Below, piece by piece: positions 1 to 7,497 of a DNA stretch of 33,413 nt (the stretch's first letter is position 1; each line of letters opens with the position of its first letter). This DNA is from Candidatus Hodarchaeum mangrovi (GTDB lineage: Archaea; Asgardarchaeota; Heimdallarchaeia; Hodarchaeales; Hodarchaeaceae). The DNA lies in the NCBI GenBank assembly GCA_016839515.1, contig JAEOUE010000210.1:1-33413 (forward strand), written 5' to 3'. The translations under genes were made by a program, and so were the position numbers. The notes beneath the pieces were generated by a model that made no database searches, was not told where the DNA came from, and worked only from the letters and a program-made list of their open reading frames with translations.

Positions 1-1932
1 ATCTCCAGTTTCTTTATCAATTCGTACATCGACACCCTGACTACCAAAAGTCCATTCATATGGTTGGTATTTTCCTGATTCCAAATCAGGAAACGTGACA
101 TTTCGAACCACAGAAGAGCCTGTTGAGAAGACTGGATTTCCCACAGTATGACCATCAGGATATTGATAACCTAAAACTAATTTTTCTAATGGAATGCTTT
201 GATTCCCATTTGAGACTTCAATTCCATTGTAAATTAAACCATCAGGATTACATTCAAGTACAAAACTTGCATTAATTTTGAACTGCATGATAGCTTTTTC
301 TGCCGCGTTTATTATGGCATTACCAATCCGCATGGTACTCATAGAAGCTACAGTTTGCCATTCATAAGGAGATAATTGTGTATTAATTTCAGGATTAATT
401 CTAATGTTCTGAACAGGGATTTGTAACTTCTCAGCAGCAATTTGAGCCAAGACTGTTCGATTTCCTTGACCCAATTCAATCCCTCCTATTGAAATATTCA
501 CAGTTAAATCCTCATTGAATTTAAGTATAACATTTGAGGAAGCGTTTGCAGCTTGAACAGGGGATTTTACCAAGGCTGATACACCTCGTCCATAAAAATA
601 TTTCGGATCTTCTTTAGGTAAAGGAGTAGCTTCAAGAGCTTGGGTCATTAAAGTAAAACACTCCCTTATATTACCATTATGCTCAGTAATGATTTGATCT
701 AAAGAATTGGTCTGTCCAGGTTTCAAAAAATTTAGAAATCGTACTTTCTTAGAATCAATTTCTAATTTATGAGCTAATTTTTCCATTAATCGCTCAATCA
801 TAAACTGACCTTCGGGATGGCCATATCCACGATATGCACCAACTGGAGGAGTGTTTGTATAAATACCCATTGATGTTAAATTACAGTTTGGAAAATAATA
901 AGGTCCTACACAGTTGTGTCCAGCTGCTAATACTATATTACAACTAGTATCTCCATAAGCTCCATCACTAAAATATAGTTGAGCTTCAATACCAACTAGT
1001 GTACCATCCTTCTTAGCACCTATCTTCATATGCCCTTTCATTCCCCTTCCTAACACAGTACCTTTGAAAACCTCCTCTCTTGTAAGAATCCATTTAACAT
1101 AATTTCCTGGTACAGATTTGCCAATATACGCTAATAATGGTTCAATAGTATAATCAGATTTACTTCCAAATCCCCCTCCTAAGTAATTGGGAATGTGAAT
1201 ATGAATTTTATTCATTTCCAGATCAAAGAGATGAGCTAATACTTCTCGTAAAACAAAAGGTGCTTGAGAACTACTCCACAGATGAAGCTCACCTGTTAAA
1301 TCCCATAAAGCAATTGCCCCATGTGGTTCAATGGCTGCATGATTCATTAATGGATACTCAAAATCATCTTCAACATATATGTCAGCATCTTCGAATACAT
1401 TTGTAAAATTCCCTTTTTTCAAATTATATTTGTAGAAAATATTTGTGGAGGGGATGGGTTGAAATGTAGGTAAATGTGTGTAATTTCCATTATCTTTATG
1501 AATTAAGGGAGCATTTGGAACTATAGCGTCCAAAGGGTCAAAAATTGCCGGTAATTCCTCATAATCCACCGTAATTTTATTAACTGCTTCTTTTGCTTGT
1601 TTTTCAGTATGTGCAATGACAGCAGCTATTACTTCTCCTGCATGTCTTACTTTTTCTGAAGCTATGGGTGGTTGATCAAAAATACAGGTACCAATTAATT
1701 TGTAATTTTCAAAAATCTTCGATTTGCCAGTAATAACCTTTATAACACCGTTAGATCTTTCTGCTATTGAATAATCAATATTTTTTATTAAAGCATGGGG
1801 GACTCCAGCTCGTAAAACTTTAACATATAAAGTTCTAGGAAATCTAAGATCATCTATATATTGTGCAGTTCCGGTTACTTTTTCAAGTGCATCGACACGG
1901 GGAATTGGTTTACCTACATACTTATATTCCAA
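1..1932 (-). CDS. Molybdopterin-binding subunit of a xanthine dehydrogenase/aldehyde oxidase family hydroxylase (partial, C-terminus off left edge)
   Basis: The frame is open from a TTG at 1932 to the left edge, giving 644 codons; family members are usually about 750-780 residues, so roughly the last 120 are missing. The N-terminus (KPIPRVDALEKVTG) and the early AQYIDDL segment are typical of the small domain of this family. Later come GGGFGSK (about residue 252), GAYRGYGHPEGQ (about 365) and GGIELGQGNR (about 480), which line the molybdenum cofactor site. The catalytic Glu near the C-terminus is not in view. The VAYRCSFR loop of form I CO dehydrogenase is absent, so this is not CoxL. The TTG start is chosen because an AGGTG Shine-Dalgarno (1940-1944) lies seven bases upstream and an in-frame stop lies just before it. 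The FAD and 2Fe-2S partner subunits are not in this window; they may lie beyond position 1. The substrate (purine, aldehyde or other N-heterocycle) cannot be read from sequence. Confidence 0.92.
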   Translation of the reverse strand, partial: MEYKYVGKPIPRVDALEKVTGTAQYIDDLRFPRTLYVKVLRAGVPHALIKNIDYSIAERSNGVIKVITGKSKIFENYKLIGTCIFDQPPIASEKVRHAGEVIAAVIAHTEKQAKEAVNKITVDYEELPAIFDPLDAIVPNAPLIHKDNGNYTHLPTFQPIPSTNIFYKYNLKKGNFTNVFEDADIYVEDDFEYPLMNHAAIEPHGAIALWDLTGELHLWSSSQAPFVLREVLAHLFDLEMNKIHIHIPNYLGGGFGSKSDYTIEPLLAYIGKSVPGNYVKWILTREEVFKGTVLGRGMKGHMKIGAKKDGTLVGIEAQLYFSDGAYGDTSCNIVLAAGHNCVGPYYFPNCNLTSMGIYTNTPPVGAYRGYGHPEGQFMIERLMEKLAHKLEIDSKKVRFLNFLKPGQTNSLDQIITEHNGNIRECFTLMTQALEATPLPKEDPKYFYGRGVSALVKSPVQAANASSNVILKFNEDLTVNISIGGIELGQGNRTVLAQIAAEKLQIPVQNIRINPEINTQLSPYEWQTVASMSTMRIGNAIINAAEKAIMQFKINASFVLECNPDGLIYNGIEVSNGNQSIPLEKLVLGYQYPDGHTVGNPVFSTGSSVVRNVTFPDLESGKYQPYEWTFGSQGVDVRIDKETGD

Positions 1933-2082
1933 TATATTACACCTATTGAGAGGGATTATAATATAACTTTACCTATATAAATTTCTAGAGGGAAGATTAA
2001 GGAAAAATAAATCTCAAACATTGAGGGAGAATTAGTTAAATAAAATTGAATACTAAAAATTTCATCAAGTTTTAGGGGTTTT
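1933..2082. promoter_or_regulatory. Divergent intergenic promoter region with shared TATA-like box
   Basis: These 150 bp separate the Mo-hydroxylase (leftward) from the acyl-CoA dehydrogenase train (rightward). A TATATAA element at 1974-1980 reads as a TATA box on either strand. On the minus strand it is about 45 bases before the TTG, so transcription would start near 1948 and leave a short leader that still contains the AGGTG ribosome site. On the plus strand it would give a leader of about 75 bases. An AGGGG ribosome site sits at the right end, four bases before the ATG at 2083. No clear operator palindrome is seen. The promoter assignment is inference from spacing. Confidence 0.4.
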
Positions 2083-3339
2083 ATGTCCATGTATGATGTA
2101 ATTTTAAATGAAGAGGAACTTAAAGTCAAATATCAAGCACGAGAGTTTGTTAAATCTGTTTTACCTAGTCTCCTACGCCAGATGGATCGTGAAGAAATAC
2201 AATATCCAACTAAATATATTGAAGATCTAGGTAGTCAGGGGCTATTGGGTCTTCGATTCAAACATGAGTCAGGTGGAAGAGAACTTGGCTGGGTTGCTGA
2301 AACAAGTGTTATAGAGGAAATCGGGGTATTAGGTCCAGCATTAGGATGCCTATATTCCTTACCCAGTATCGTAGGAGAAGCACTCGAGCATTTTGGAACT
2401 CCTGATCAAAAAGAAAAATATCTTGAACCAATCCTACGAGGTAAACTTTTCTGTGCTGAGGCTTTGACCGAACCTCGAGGTGGGTCAGACTTCTTTGGTG
2501 CAACCTGTACCGCTGAAAAAGATGGGGATAGGTTCGTTCTTAACGGACAAAAACGTTTTGTCGTTGGAGCTGAAGGAGCCGATGTTTTTCTGGTGTATGC
2601 TAAAACTGGGTCTTCTACTTCAGATCCTAGACAAACGATTAGTACTTTCATGGTTGAAAAAAAGTTTGGAGTTCAAACTAAACATGTATATGGATTGATG
2701 GGTTCCAGAGGAGGTGGAACGGGAAGGTTATTATTTGAAAATGTCTTTGTGCCAGAAGAAAACCTTATTGGATCTCTGAATTCAGGAGGCGATATTTTTA
2801 ACCAAATGATGATCCCGGAACGGATGACTTCAGCAGCAGGTGCAGTTGGAAGTGCTCGTGCAGGTATTGAAATCGCGGCAAAATATAGCACCCGAAGAAA
2901 GGCATTTGGAAGACCAATACAAAAATTCCAAGCAGTATCATTCAAAATAGCTGATAGCATTACTCTTCTTGATGCTGCCCGTAGTCTAATTTATTCTACT
3001 TCACGACATATTGACACTAATAAAGGATTAACTAATGGTCCGATCCGACGATTAGTTTCTGAATCAAAGAAATTTGCCACGGAAGCTGCATGGACAATAA
3101 TTAATCATGCCATGCAAATAATGGGGGGTATTGGTTACACCAATGTTTATCCCATTGAAAGATTTCTTCGAGATATACGCTTAATGTCTATTTGGACAGG
3201 TACAAATGAAATTATGAATTTATTAATCCAACACGAATACTTCGACGAACTGGAAACTCAGGTAGTTGAAAAAAAGCCAAGAGACGTTGAGTTGGACGCT
3301 ATAGGAGCGGAATTTACTGAAGAGAAGATATTTGAATAA
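2083..3339 (+). CDS. Acyl-CoA dehydrogenase family flavoprotein
   Basis: 418 residues, full length for the family, FAD-dependent alpha,beta-dehydrogenation of an acyl-CoA. The FAD/substrate loop [11 protein letters not shown] (127-137), the beta-domain segment [17 protein letters not shown] (153-169), [13 protein letters not shown] (271-283) and [17 protein letters not shown] (348-364) are all present. The C-terminal motif reads WTGTNEIM (371-378): the Glu used as base by medium- and short-chain enzymes is Thr372. Instead Glu246 (IPERM) sits where isovaleryl-CoA and long-chain acyl-CoA dehydrogenases carry theirs, so this should be an active enzyme of that geometry. It starts at ATG behind AGGGG and is first in a train with FdrA 46 bp downstream. 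Electron-transfer flavoprotein genes are not in the window. The substrate is unknown; its pairing with FdrA/YlbE is unusual. Confidence 0.93.
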   Translation: MSMYDVILNEEELKVKYQAREFVKSVLPSLLRQMDREEIQYPTKYIEDLGSQGLLGLRFKHESGGRELGWVAETSVIEEIGVLGPALGCLYSLPSIVGEALEHFGTPDQKEKYLEPILRGKLFCAEALTEPRGGSDFFGATCTAEKDGDRFVLNGQKRFVVGAEGADVFLVYAKTGSSTSDPRQTISTFMVEKKFGVQTKHVYGLMGSRGGGTGRLLFENVFVPEENLIGSLNSGGDIFNQMMIPERMTSAAGAVGSARAGIEIAAKYSTRRKAFGRPIQKFQAVSFKIADSITLLDAARSLIYSTSRHIDTNKGLTNGPIRRLVSESKKFATEAAWTIINHAMQIMGGIGYTNVYPIERFLRDIRLMSIWTGTNEIMNLLIQHEYFDELETQVVEKKPRDVELDAIGAEFTEEKIFE

Positions 3340-3385
3340 TTTCTACAGATTCTCTATCAATTACACTCTATGAGTTGAAATTAGT

Positions 3386-4951
3386 TTGAGTGTTATAAAA
3401 ACTCACCTTATTAAACAGCATTATCGTGATTCTGTTCAGTTAATGCGTGCTGCTTCTCAAGCAAGTCGTAAAGAGGGAATCGAACTTGCTTCTGTTTTAA
3501 TGGGTACTCCCAAGAATAAACCATTGCTTGAGGAGGTTAATTTATTAACAGAGGAAGCTAAAAAGGCAAGTCCGAATGATATCATTATTTCTGTCAAAGC
3601 AAAATCTGAAACTCATGCAGAGGATGCAATCAATTTTATTATTCAATTTCTAACTGAAGAAGTCGAATCAAGTCTTAATACAACATTTGAATATAGATCA
3701 TTACGAAGTGTTCTAGTTTCAAATCCTGATATTAATTTAACAATAATATCAGTTCCAGGAGAATATGCAGTCCGAGAAACACGCCTTGCACTTGAAAAAA
3801 ATATCAATGTGTTATTATTTTCAGATAATGTCTCTATTGAAGATGAAATTCGCCTTAAAAAAGAAGCACATAAACGGAATCTAATTTTAATGGGACCTGA
3901 TTGTGGAACTGCAATGATTAACAATGTAGGACTAGCTTTTGCAAATGTTGTTCGACCAGGTCCAATTGGTATTGTGGCAGCATCTGGTACAGGAACTCAA
4001 GAAGTCATGGTGTTATGTCATCATCTTGGAGTGGGTATAAAGCATGCTCTGGGAACAGGATCGAATGATGTGAAAGACAAAGTCATGGGTATATCTATGA
4101 TTGATGGGTTGCTGGCATTAGAAAAGGATCCTACTATTGAGCTGATTATTATCGTATCAAAACCTCCAGAAAATTTAACTTTTAATCGGGTTCTTGATTT
4201 TGTTAAAAAATGTAAAAAAAATATTATTATTAATTTTCTTGGGAAGCAACCTGGATTTTGTGAGTCTTCACACACAATTACCGTTCGGACCTTAGAAGAA
4301 TCAGCTCTCTCTGCGCAATATTATTTCAAACAAAAGTCATTAAAAAGAGTCATTGGGAAATTTTCTAATCTATCTGAAATTTCTTTGCTCATCAATAAAA
4401 GTATAAAATCATTATCAGCTAAACAAAAATATATACGAGGACTGTATGTAGGAGGAACCTTTACATTTGAAGCTGCGATGATTATCTTAGATTATCTCCC
4501 TGAAGGAGAAAAATTATGGACTAATATTTCCCTAAAGAATACTGAATTACTTGATGACCCAATGAAAAGTAGAGAACATACTTTGATTGATCTAGGAGCA
4601 GATGAATTTACTGTAGGGAAACCTCACCCTATGATCGATCAAACTGAGAGAACTAGACGATTTCTACAGGAAGTTACTGACCCTCAAGTTGCTGTTATAT
4701 TAATTGACTTCGTTCTTGGATTTGGATCGCATATAAATCCAGTAGAAGATATGATGGAAGCTTTAATAGCTTGGAAAAATCAAAATCATAAAATTTTTGT
4801 TGTTGCACATGTTTGTGGTACTGAACTTGACCCTCAAGACTATGAAGGAATAATCAAGACTTTAAAGAACCTTGGAGTATATATCATGCCATCAAATGCA
4901 CAAGCTGCCCTTTTAGCCTCATATATTGCATTTAGAAAACAAATCAATTAG
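3386..4951 (+). CDS. fdrA: FdrA family protein (succinyl-CoA synthetase-like; candidate oxamate carbamoyltransferase subunit)
   Basis: 521 residues from a TTG start. Like succinyl-CoA synthetase alpha it has a CoA-binding-type Rossmann region (about 105-190) and a ligase-type region after it. Diagnostic FdrA signatures are LMGPDCGTA (168-176), AASGTGTQE (198-206), GTGSNDV (223-229) and, near the C-terminus, GKPHPMID and VAHVCGTELDPQ. The active-site His of true succinyl-CoA synthetase is not recognisable, so thiokinase activity is unlikely. In E. coli FdrA works with YlbE and YlbF and the set is reported as oxamate carbamoyltransferase of allantoin fermentation; this function is known for the family, not shown here. 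The gene ends at a TAG 11 bp before a small reading frame that looks like a missing terminal piece of the same protein (see 4963-5133), and a DUF1116 gene follows. Confidence 0.88.
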   Translation: MSVIKTHLIKQHYRDSVQLMRAASQASRKEGIELASVLMGTPKNKPLLEEVNLLTEEAKKASPNDIIISVKAKSETHAEDAINFIIQFLTEEVESSLNTTFEYRSLRSVLVSNPDINLTIISVPGEYAVRETRLALEKNINVLLFSDNVSIEDEIRLKKEAHKRNLILMGPDCGTAMINNVGLAFANVVRPGPIGIVAASGTGTQEVMVLCHHLGVGIKHALGTGSNDVKDKVMGISMIDGLLALEKDPTIELIIIVSKPPENLTFNRVLDFVKKCKKNIIINFLGKQPGFCESSHTITVRTLEESALSAQYYFKQKSLKRVIGKFSNLSEISLLINKSIKSLSAKQKYIRGLYVGGTFTFEAAMIILDYLPEGEKLWTNISLKNTELLDDPMKSREHTLIDLGADEFTVGKPHPMIDQTERTRRFLQEVTDPQVAVILIDFVLGFGSHINPVEDMMEALIAWKNQNHKIFVVAHVCGTELDPQDYEGIIKTLKNLGVYIMPSNAQAALLASYIAFRKQIN

Positions 4952-4962
4952 GAAGTGATAAT

Positions 4963-5133
4963 CTGTCAGATCTGGATGAATTATTACAAAAAGGACCAGC
5001 AATTGTTAATATTGGATTAAAATCATTCGCAGATTCCTGTGAAACTCAAGGTGTTCAAATAATTCATCTCAGATGGACACCCCCCGCAGGAGGAGACCCA
5101 GAACTAATAGATTTACTTTCAAAGCTGTTATAA
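4963..5133 (+). CDS. Small FdrA/YlbE-associated fragment (56 aa), CTG start or frameshifted tail of FdrA
   Basis: A 56-codon frame reading NIGLKSFADSCETQG and then HLRWTPPAGGDPELI. From memory of bacterial homologues, this 'NVGL.xFA...QG..V...W.PPAGGDP' segment is normally joined to an end of FdrA or of the DUF1116 protein; that recollection was not checked. Here it is separate, in another frame than both neighbours. There is no ATG, GTG or TTG between the in-frame stop at 4933-4935 and the conserved part. The best start is CTG at 4963, three bases after AGGAAGTGAT (4950-4959), a 9/10 match to the archaeal Shine-Dalgarno consensus. Alternatives are programmed frameshifting just before the FdrA stop (the frame is open from 4936) or a one-base assembly error. 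It lies 11 bp after FdrA and 20 bp before the DUF1116 gene. Confidence 0.72.
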   Translation: MSDLDELLQKGPAIVNIGLKSFADSCETQGVQIIHLRWTPPAGGDPELIDLLSKLL

Positions 5134-5153
5134 TGAATATAGGACTTGATTGA

Positions 5154-6410
5154 ATGGATATTAAGAAGAAAATAACAGATGCGAATACAGAAGCCTTATT
5201 CAGGATGGAGAAAATTAGACCTATTTTAGTTGATATTGAACTTGAGGCATATAATATTATTCCTAGAATGACAAAAAAAACCATATTGCATGCAGGACCA
5301 CCAATTAAATGGGATAGTATGTCTGGTCCTCTAAAAGGAGCTATTGCTGGTATCTTAGTTTATGAGGGATTAGCACACGATTTGAAAGAAGGTTATACAT
5401 TAGCAGCTTCAGGAGAGATAGAATTTGACAGTAATCATGACCATGACACTGTTGGTCCAATGACTGGAATAACAGCCCCACATCAACCAGTATTTGTATT
5501 AGAAGATCCAGAAACTAAGAAAAAAGCGTTCTGTACCATTAATGAAGGAAGGGGCAAAGTTCTGAGATTTGGAGGTTGGGGAAAAGATGTCCTAGATCGA
5601 CTTATCTGGATGAAAGAGGTCTTAGCTCCGTCTCTTAAAAAAGCAATAAAACTTTCTGGAGGAATTGATATTAAAGCCATTATTGCCGAGTCATTACACA
5701 TGGGAGATGAAGGACATAATAGAAATCGGTCAGGAACTTATCTGTTCCTGAGTGAAATTGTTCCATATCTCTATAATTCTGTTGAAAATGAAATAGCTAA
5801 AGATATTTTTACTTTTATTAAAGAGAATGCAGATATTTTTCATCTTAACCTGTCAATGCCTCATTCCAAATTGATCGCAGATGCAGCACGAGATATTGAT
5901 TATTGCTCATTAGTAGTAGCTATGGCAAGAAATGGAACTGATATTGGTATTCAAGTTTCTGGTCTTGGAAGAAAATGGTTTACCTCACCAGCAACTATGG
6001 TTGAGGGATTATACTTTCCAGGGTATTCAGAAAAAGATGCCTGTCTTGATCTTGGGGATTCAACTATTTCTGAAGTTATTGGAATTGGAGGTTTTTCTAT
6101 GGCATCATCACCAGCTATAGTTTCATTCGTTGGAGGATCAGCTAATGAAGCTGTTTCACGAACCAGAAGAATGTATGAAATAACTGCTGGGACAAGTGGA
6201 ACATATACTATTCCTTTTCTTAACTTCAAAGGAGCTCCTTTAGGAATTGATATTAGAAAAGTGATCGAACTTAACGAAACTCCCCTAATTAATACTGGGA
6301 TAGCTCATAAGGATGCAGGAATAGGACAAATTGGAGCTGGATTGACTGCAGCACCTGTTCAGATGTTTCAAGAAGCCTTGAGATCTTTTGGGAAAAAGTA
6401 TCTCATATGA
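5154..6410 (+). CDS. ylbE: DUF1116 family protein, YlbE-like (candidate oxamate carbamoyltransferase subunit)
   Basis: 418 residues, the usual length, closely resembling E. coli YlbE from end to end. Conserved blocks are LHAGPPIKWDSMSGPLKGA (45-63), VGPMTGITAPHQPVF (100-114), CTINEGRGKVLRFGGWG (127-143), MGDEGHNRN (183-191), ARNGTDIGIQVSGLGRKWFT (258-277), PGYSEKDACLDLGDSTI (289-305) and INTGIAHKDAGIGQIGAG (379-396). In E. coli YlbE is reported to form, with FdrA and YlbF (DUF2877), the oxamate carbamoyltransferase that yields carbamoyl phosphate. No DUF2877 or carbamate kinase gene is visible in this window. The gene starts at ATG 20 bp after the small fragment and is followed 9 bp later by a membrane protein, so all are probably co-transcribed. 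Confidence 0.9.
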   Translation: MDIKKKITDANTEALFRMEKIRPILVDIELEAYNIIPRMTKKTILHAGPPIKWDSMSGPLKGAIAGILVYEGLAHDLKEGYTLAASGEIEFDSNHDHDTVGPMTGITAPHQPVFVLEDPETKKKAFCTINEGRGKVLRFGGWGKDVLDRLIWMKEVLAPSLKKAIKLSGGIDIKAIIAESLHMGDEGHNRNRSGTYLFLSEIVPYLYNSVENEIAKDIFTFIKENADIFHLNLSMPHSKLIADAARDIDYCSLVVAMARNGTDIGIQVSGLGRKWFTSPATMVEGLYFPGYSEKDACLDLGDSTISEVIGIGGFSMASSPAIVSFVGGSANEAVSRTRRMYEITAGTSGTYTIPFLNFKGAPLGIDIRKVIELNETPLINTGIAHKDAGIGQIGAGLTAAPVQMFQEALRSFGKKYLI

Positions 6411-6419
6411 GGAATAGAA

Positions 6420-6941
6420 ATGAACCAGAAACATTCTCATGATCCTATAGAACTGAGAAAAGAACTCCTTCAATTGTTAGATATTTCAAGTCATAGAATT
6501 GACTATTTAACAACAGCAGCGACCCCTTTAGCCTCAGTAGCTACTTCAGCAAGTATTTTAACATTTTTGTCTTTGCAATTGTTTCTCAACGGTATAAATA
6601 CATTAACGCAGTTCTTAGCAGGAATTAACATCTTATTCTTGCTTTTAATGGTTTTTATTTCGTTAATGACACAAGTAATGATATACCGTGCTAAGTTGCG
6701 ATTGTCTCGGGTCAACCATGATTTAAATATTTCCAAAATTCTAGATCAAGCTAGTATCTCTTTAGATGATCAAAAGAGATTACGAAATCTAAGTCATTTG
6801 GCGAGAAAAAGTATAAGTACAATAGATCGGATTCAATGGATGTATACGCATGGTCTATTTAGAATTCTGTATGCATCTATCACCATTACTGTTTCTCTAT
6901 TAGTTTTCTTAATAATTATTGAAATTCCATTGCACTTATAG
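6420..6941 (+). CDS. Small membrane protein with three predicted helices, function unknown
   Basis: 173 residues, not recognised. A charged N-terminus (1-30) precedes two adjacent hydrophobic helices (about 36-56 and 62-87). A polar, helix-prone stretch rich in Arg, Lys, Asp and Ser (about 90-140) follows, then a third hydrophobic helix (about 146-168) and a very short tail. The two-helix hairpin, cytosolic helical segment and final anchor resemble small membrane effector or scaffold proteins in general outline only; no family can be named. The ATG at 6420 is 9 bp after the DUF1116 stop, with GAGGAA five bases before it, so it is the last gene of the first train and precedes a hairpin at 6952-6975. 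A role in transport or membrane attachment of the upstream enzymes is possible but unsupported. Confidence 0.75.
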   Translation: MNQKHSHDPIELRKELLQLLDISSHRIDYLTTAATPLASVATSASILTFLSLQLFLNGINTLTQFLAGINILFLLLMVFISLMTQVMIYRAKLRLSRVNHDLNISKILDQASISLDDQKRLRNLSHLARKSISTIDRIQWMYTHGLFRILYASITITVSLLVFLIIIEIPLHL

Positions 6942-6951
6942 ATGTAATAGA

Positions 6952-6975
6952 GGTTTAAGTCTTCATCCCTAAACC
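6952..6975 (+). terminator. Hairpin between the two left-hand gene trains
   Basis: GGTTTA and TAAACC form a perfect six-base stem around a 12-base loop, 10 bp after the stop of the membrane-protein gene, with A/T-rich sequence after it. It could end the first transcript or shape the leader of the next gene. There is no long T run right after it, so the call is weak. Confidence 0.3.
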
Positions 6976-7055
6976 AAAATTTAAGCCTCAAAATTTTACT
7001 AGCAATCTTTAAAATTTTTGAAATAATAAAAAAGCGATTATAAGGAGGATTTTTA

Positions 7056-7490
7056 ATGTTATTAGGAAGTAACAAACATCTAAAAACAATCCAACAAAAG
7101 ACAAATGAGAATCAAGAATACCTTGATATGTGCAAAGGAGAAGGGAAAAAGTCTTTTACTTTTATTTTAGAGGCGGAACCAGAAAAAAGGGTAATTGATT
7201 CGATAACCATTGGTTATACTGAAGAAGATGGAGTAATACAAGAAATTTGGGAGGGATTAAGAGAGACTCAATTTGTTATTGCGGGACCATATGGAAATTG
7301 GGTTAGAATTTTGCGTCAGGAACTGGGGGCGACCAAAGCATTGACTATGAGAAAAATAAAATTGAAACAAGGATCATTAATTAAGCTGTTACGATCTTCT
7401 GATAGTACAGTTAAATGGATTCAAATTCTAGCTAGTATCCCCGTTCAATTTCATGGAGATTATGTATCTCAATCAACTGATAAAGGATAG
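7056..7490 (+). CDS. SCP2 sterol/lipid-binding domain protein
   Basis: 144 residues. The segment from about 30 to 135 has the SCP2 pattern: a strand pair (FTFILEAEP, DSITIGYTEEDG), then FVIAGPYGNWVRILRQELGA (73-92), a Lys-rich MRKIKLKQGSLIKLLR strand-helix and a closing helix ending SIPVQF. Family members bind lipids or acyl-CoA in a hydrophobic tunnel and often accompany fatty-acid or sterol enzymes. The gene has the strongest ribosome site in this part of the window (AAGGAGGAT at 7042-7050, five bases before ATG), so it is probably well translated. Two short-chain dehydrogenase genes follow with a 7-bp gap and then an overlap, suggesting a lipid-modifying operon in which this protein presents the substrate. 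The ligand is unknown. Confidence 0.82.
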   Translation: MLLGSNKHLKTIQQKTNENQEYLDMCKGEGKKSFTFILEAEPEKRVIDSITIGYTEEDGVIQEIWEGLRETQFVIAGPYGNWVRILRQELGATKALTMRKIKLKQGSLIKLLRSSDSTVKWIQILASIPVQFHGDYVSQSTDKG

Positions 7491-7497
7491 ATGAGTA

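Noticed and set aside
1..1932. CO dehydrogenase large subunit (CoxL)
   Set aside because: The CoxL form I active-site loop VAYRCSFR is absent; the sequence has GAYRGYGHPEG as in xanthine dehydrogenase/aldehyde oxidase relatives.
3386..4951. Succinyl-CoA synthetase alpha or ADP-forming acyl-CoA synthetase
   Set aside because: GPDCGTA and GTGTQE motifs and the DUF1116 neighbour identify FdrA; the phospho-His region of thiokinases is not recognisable.
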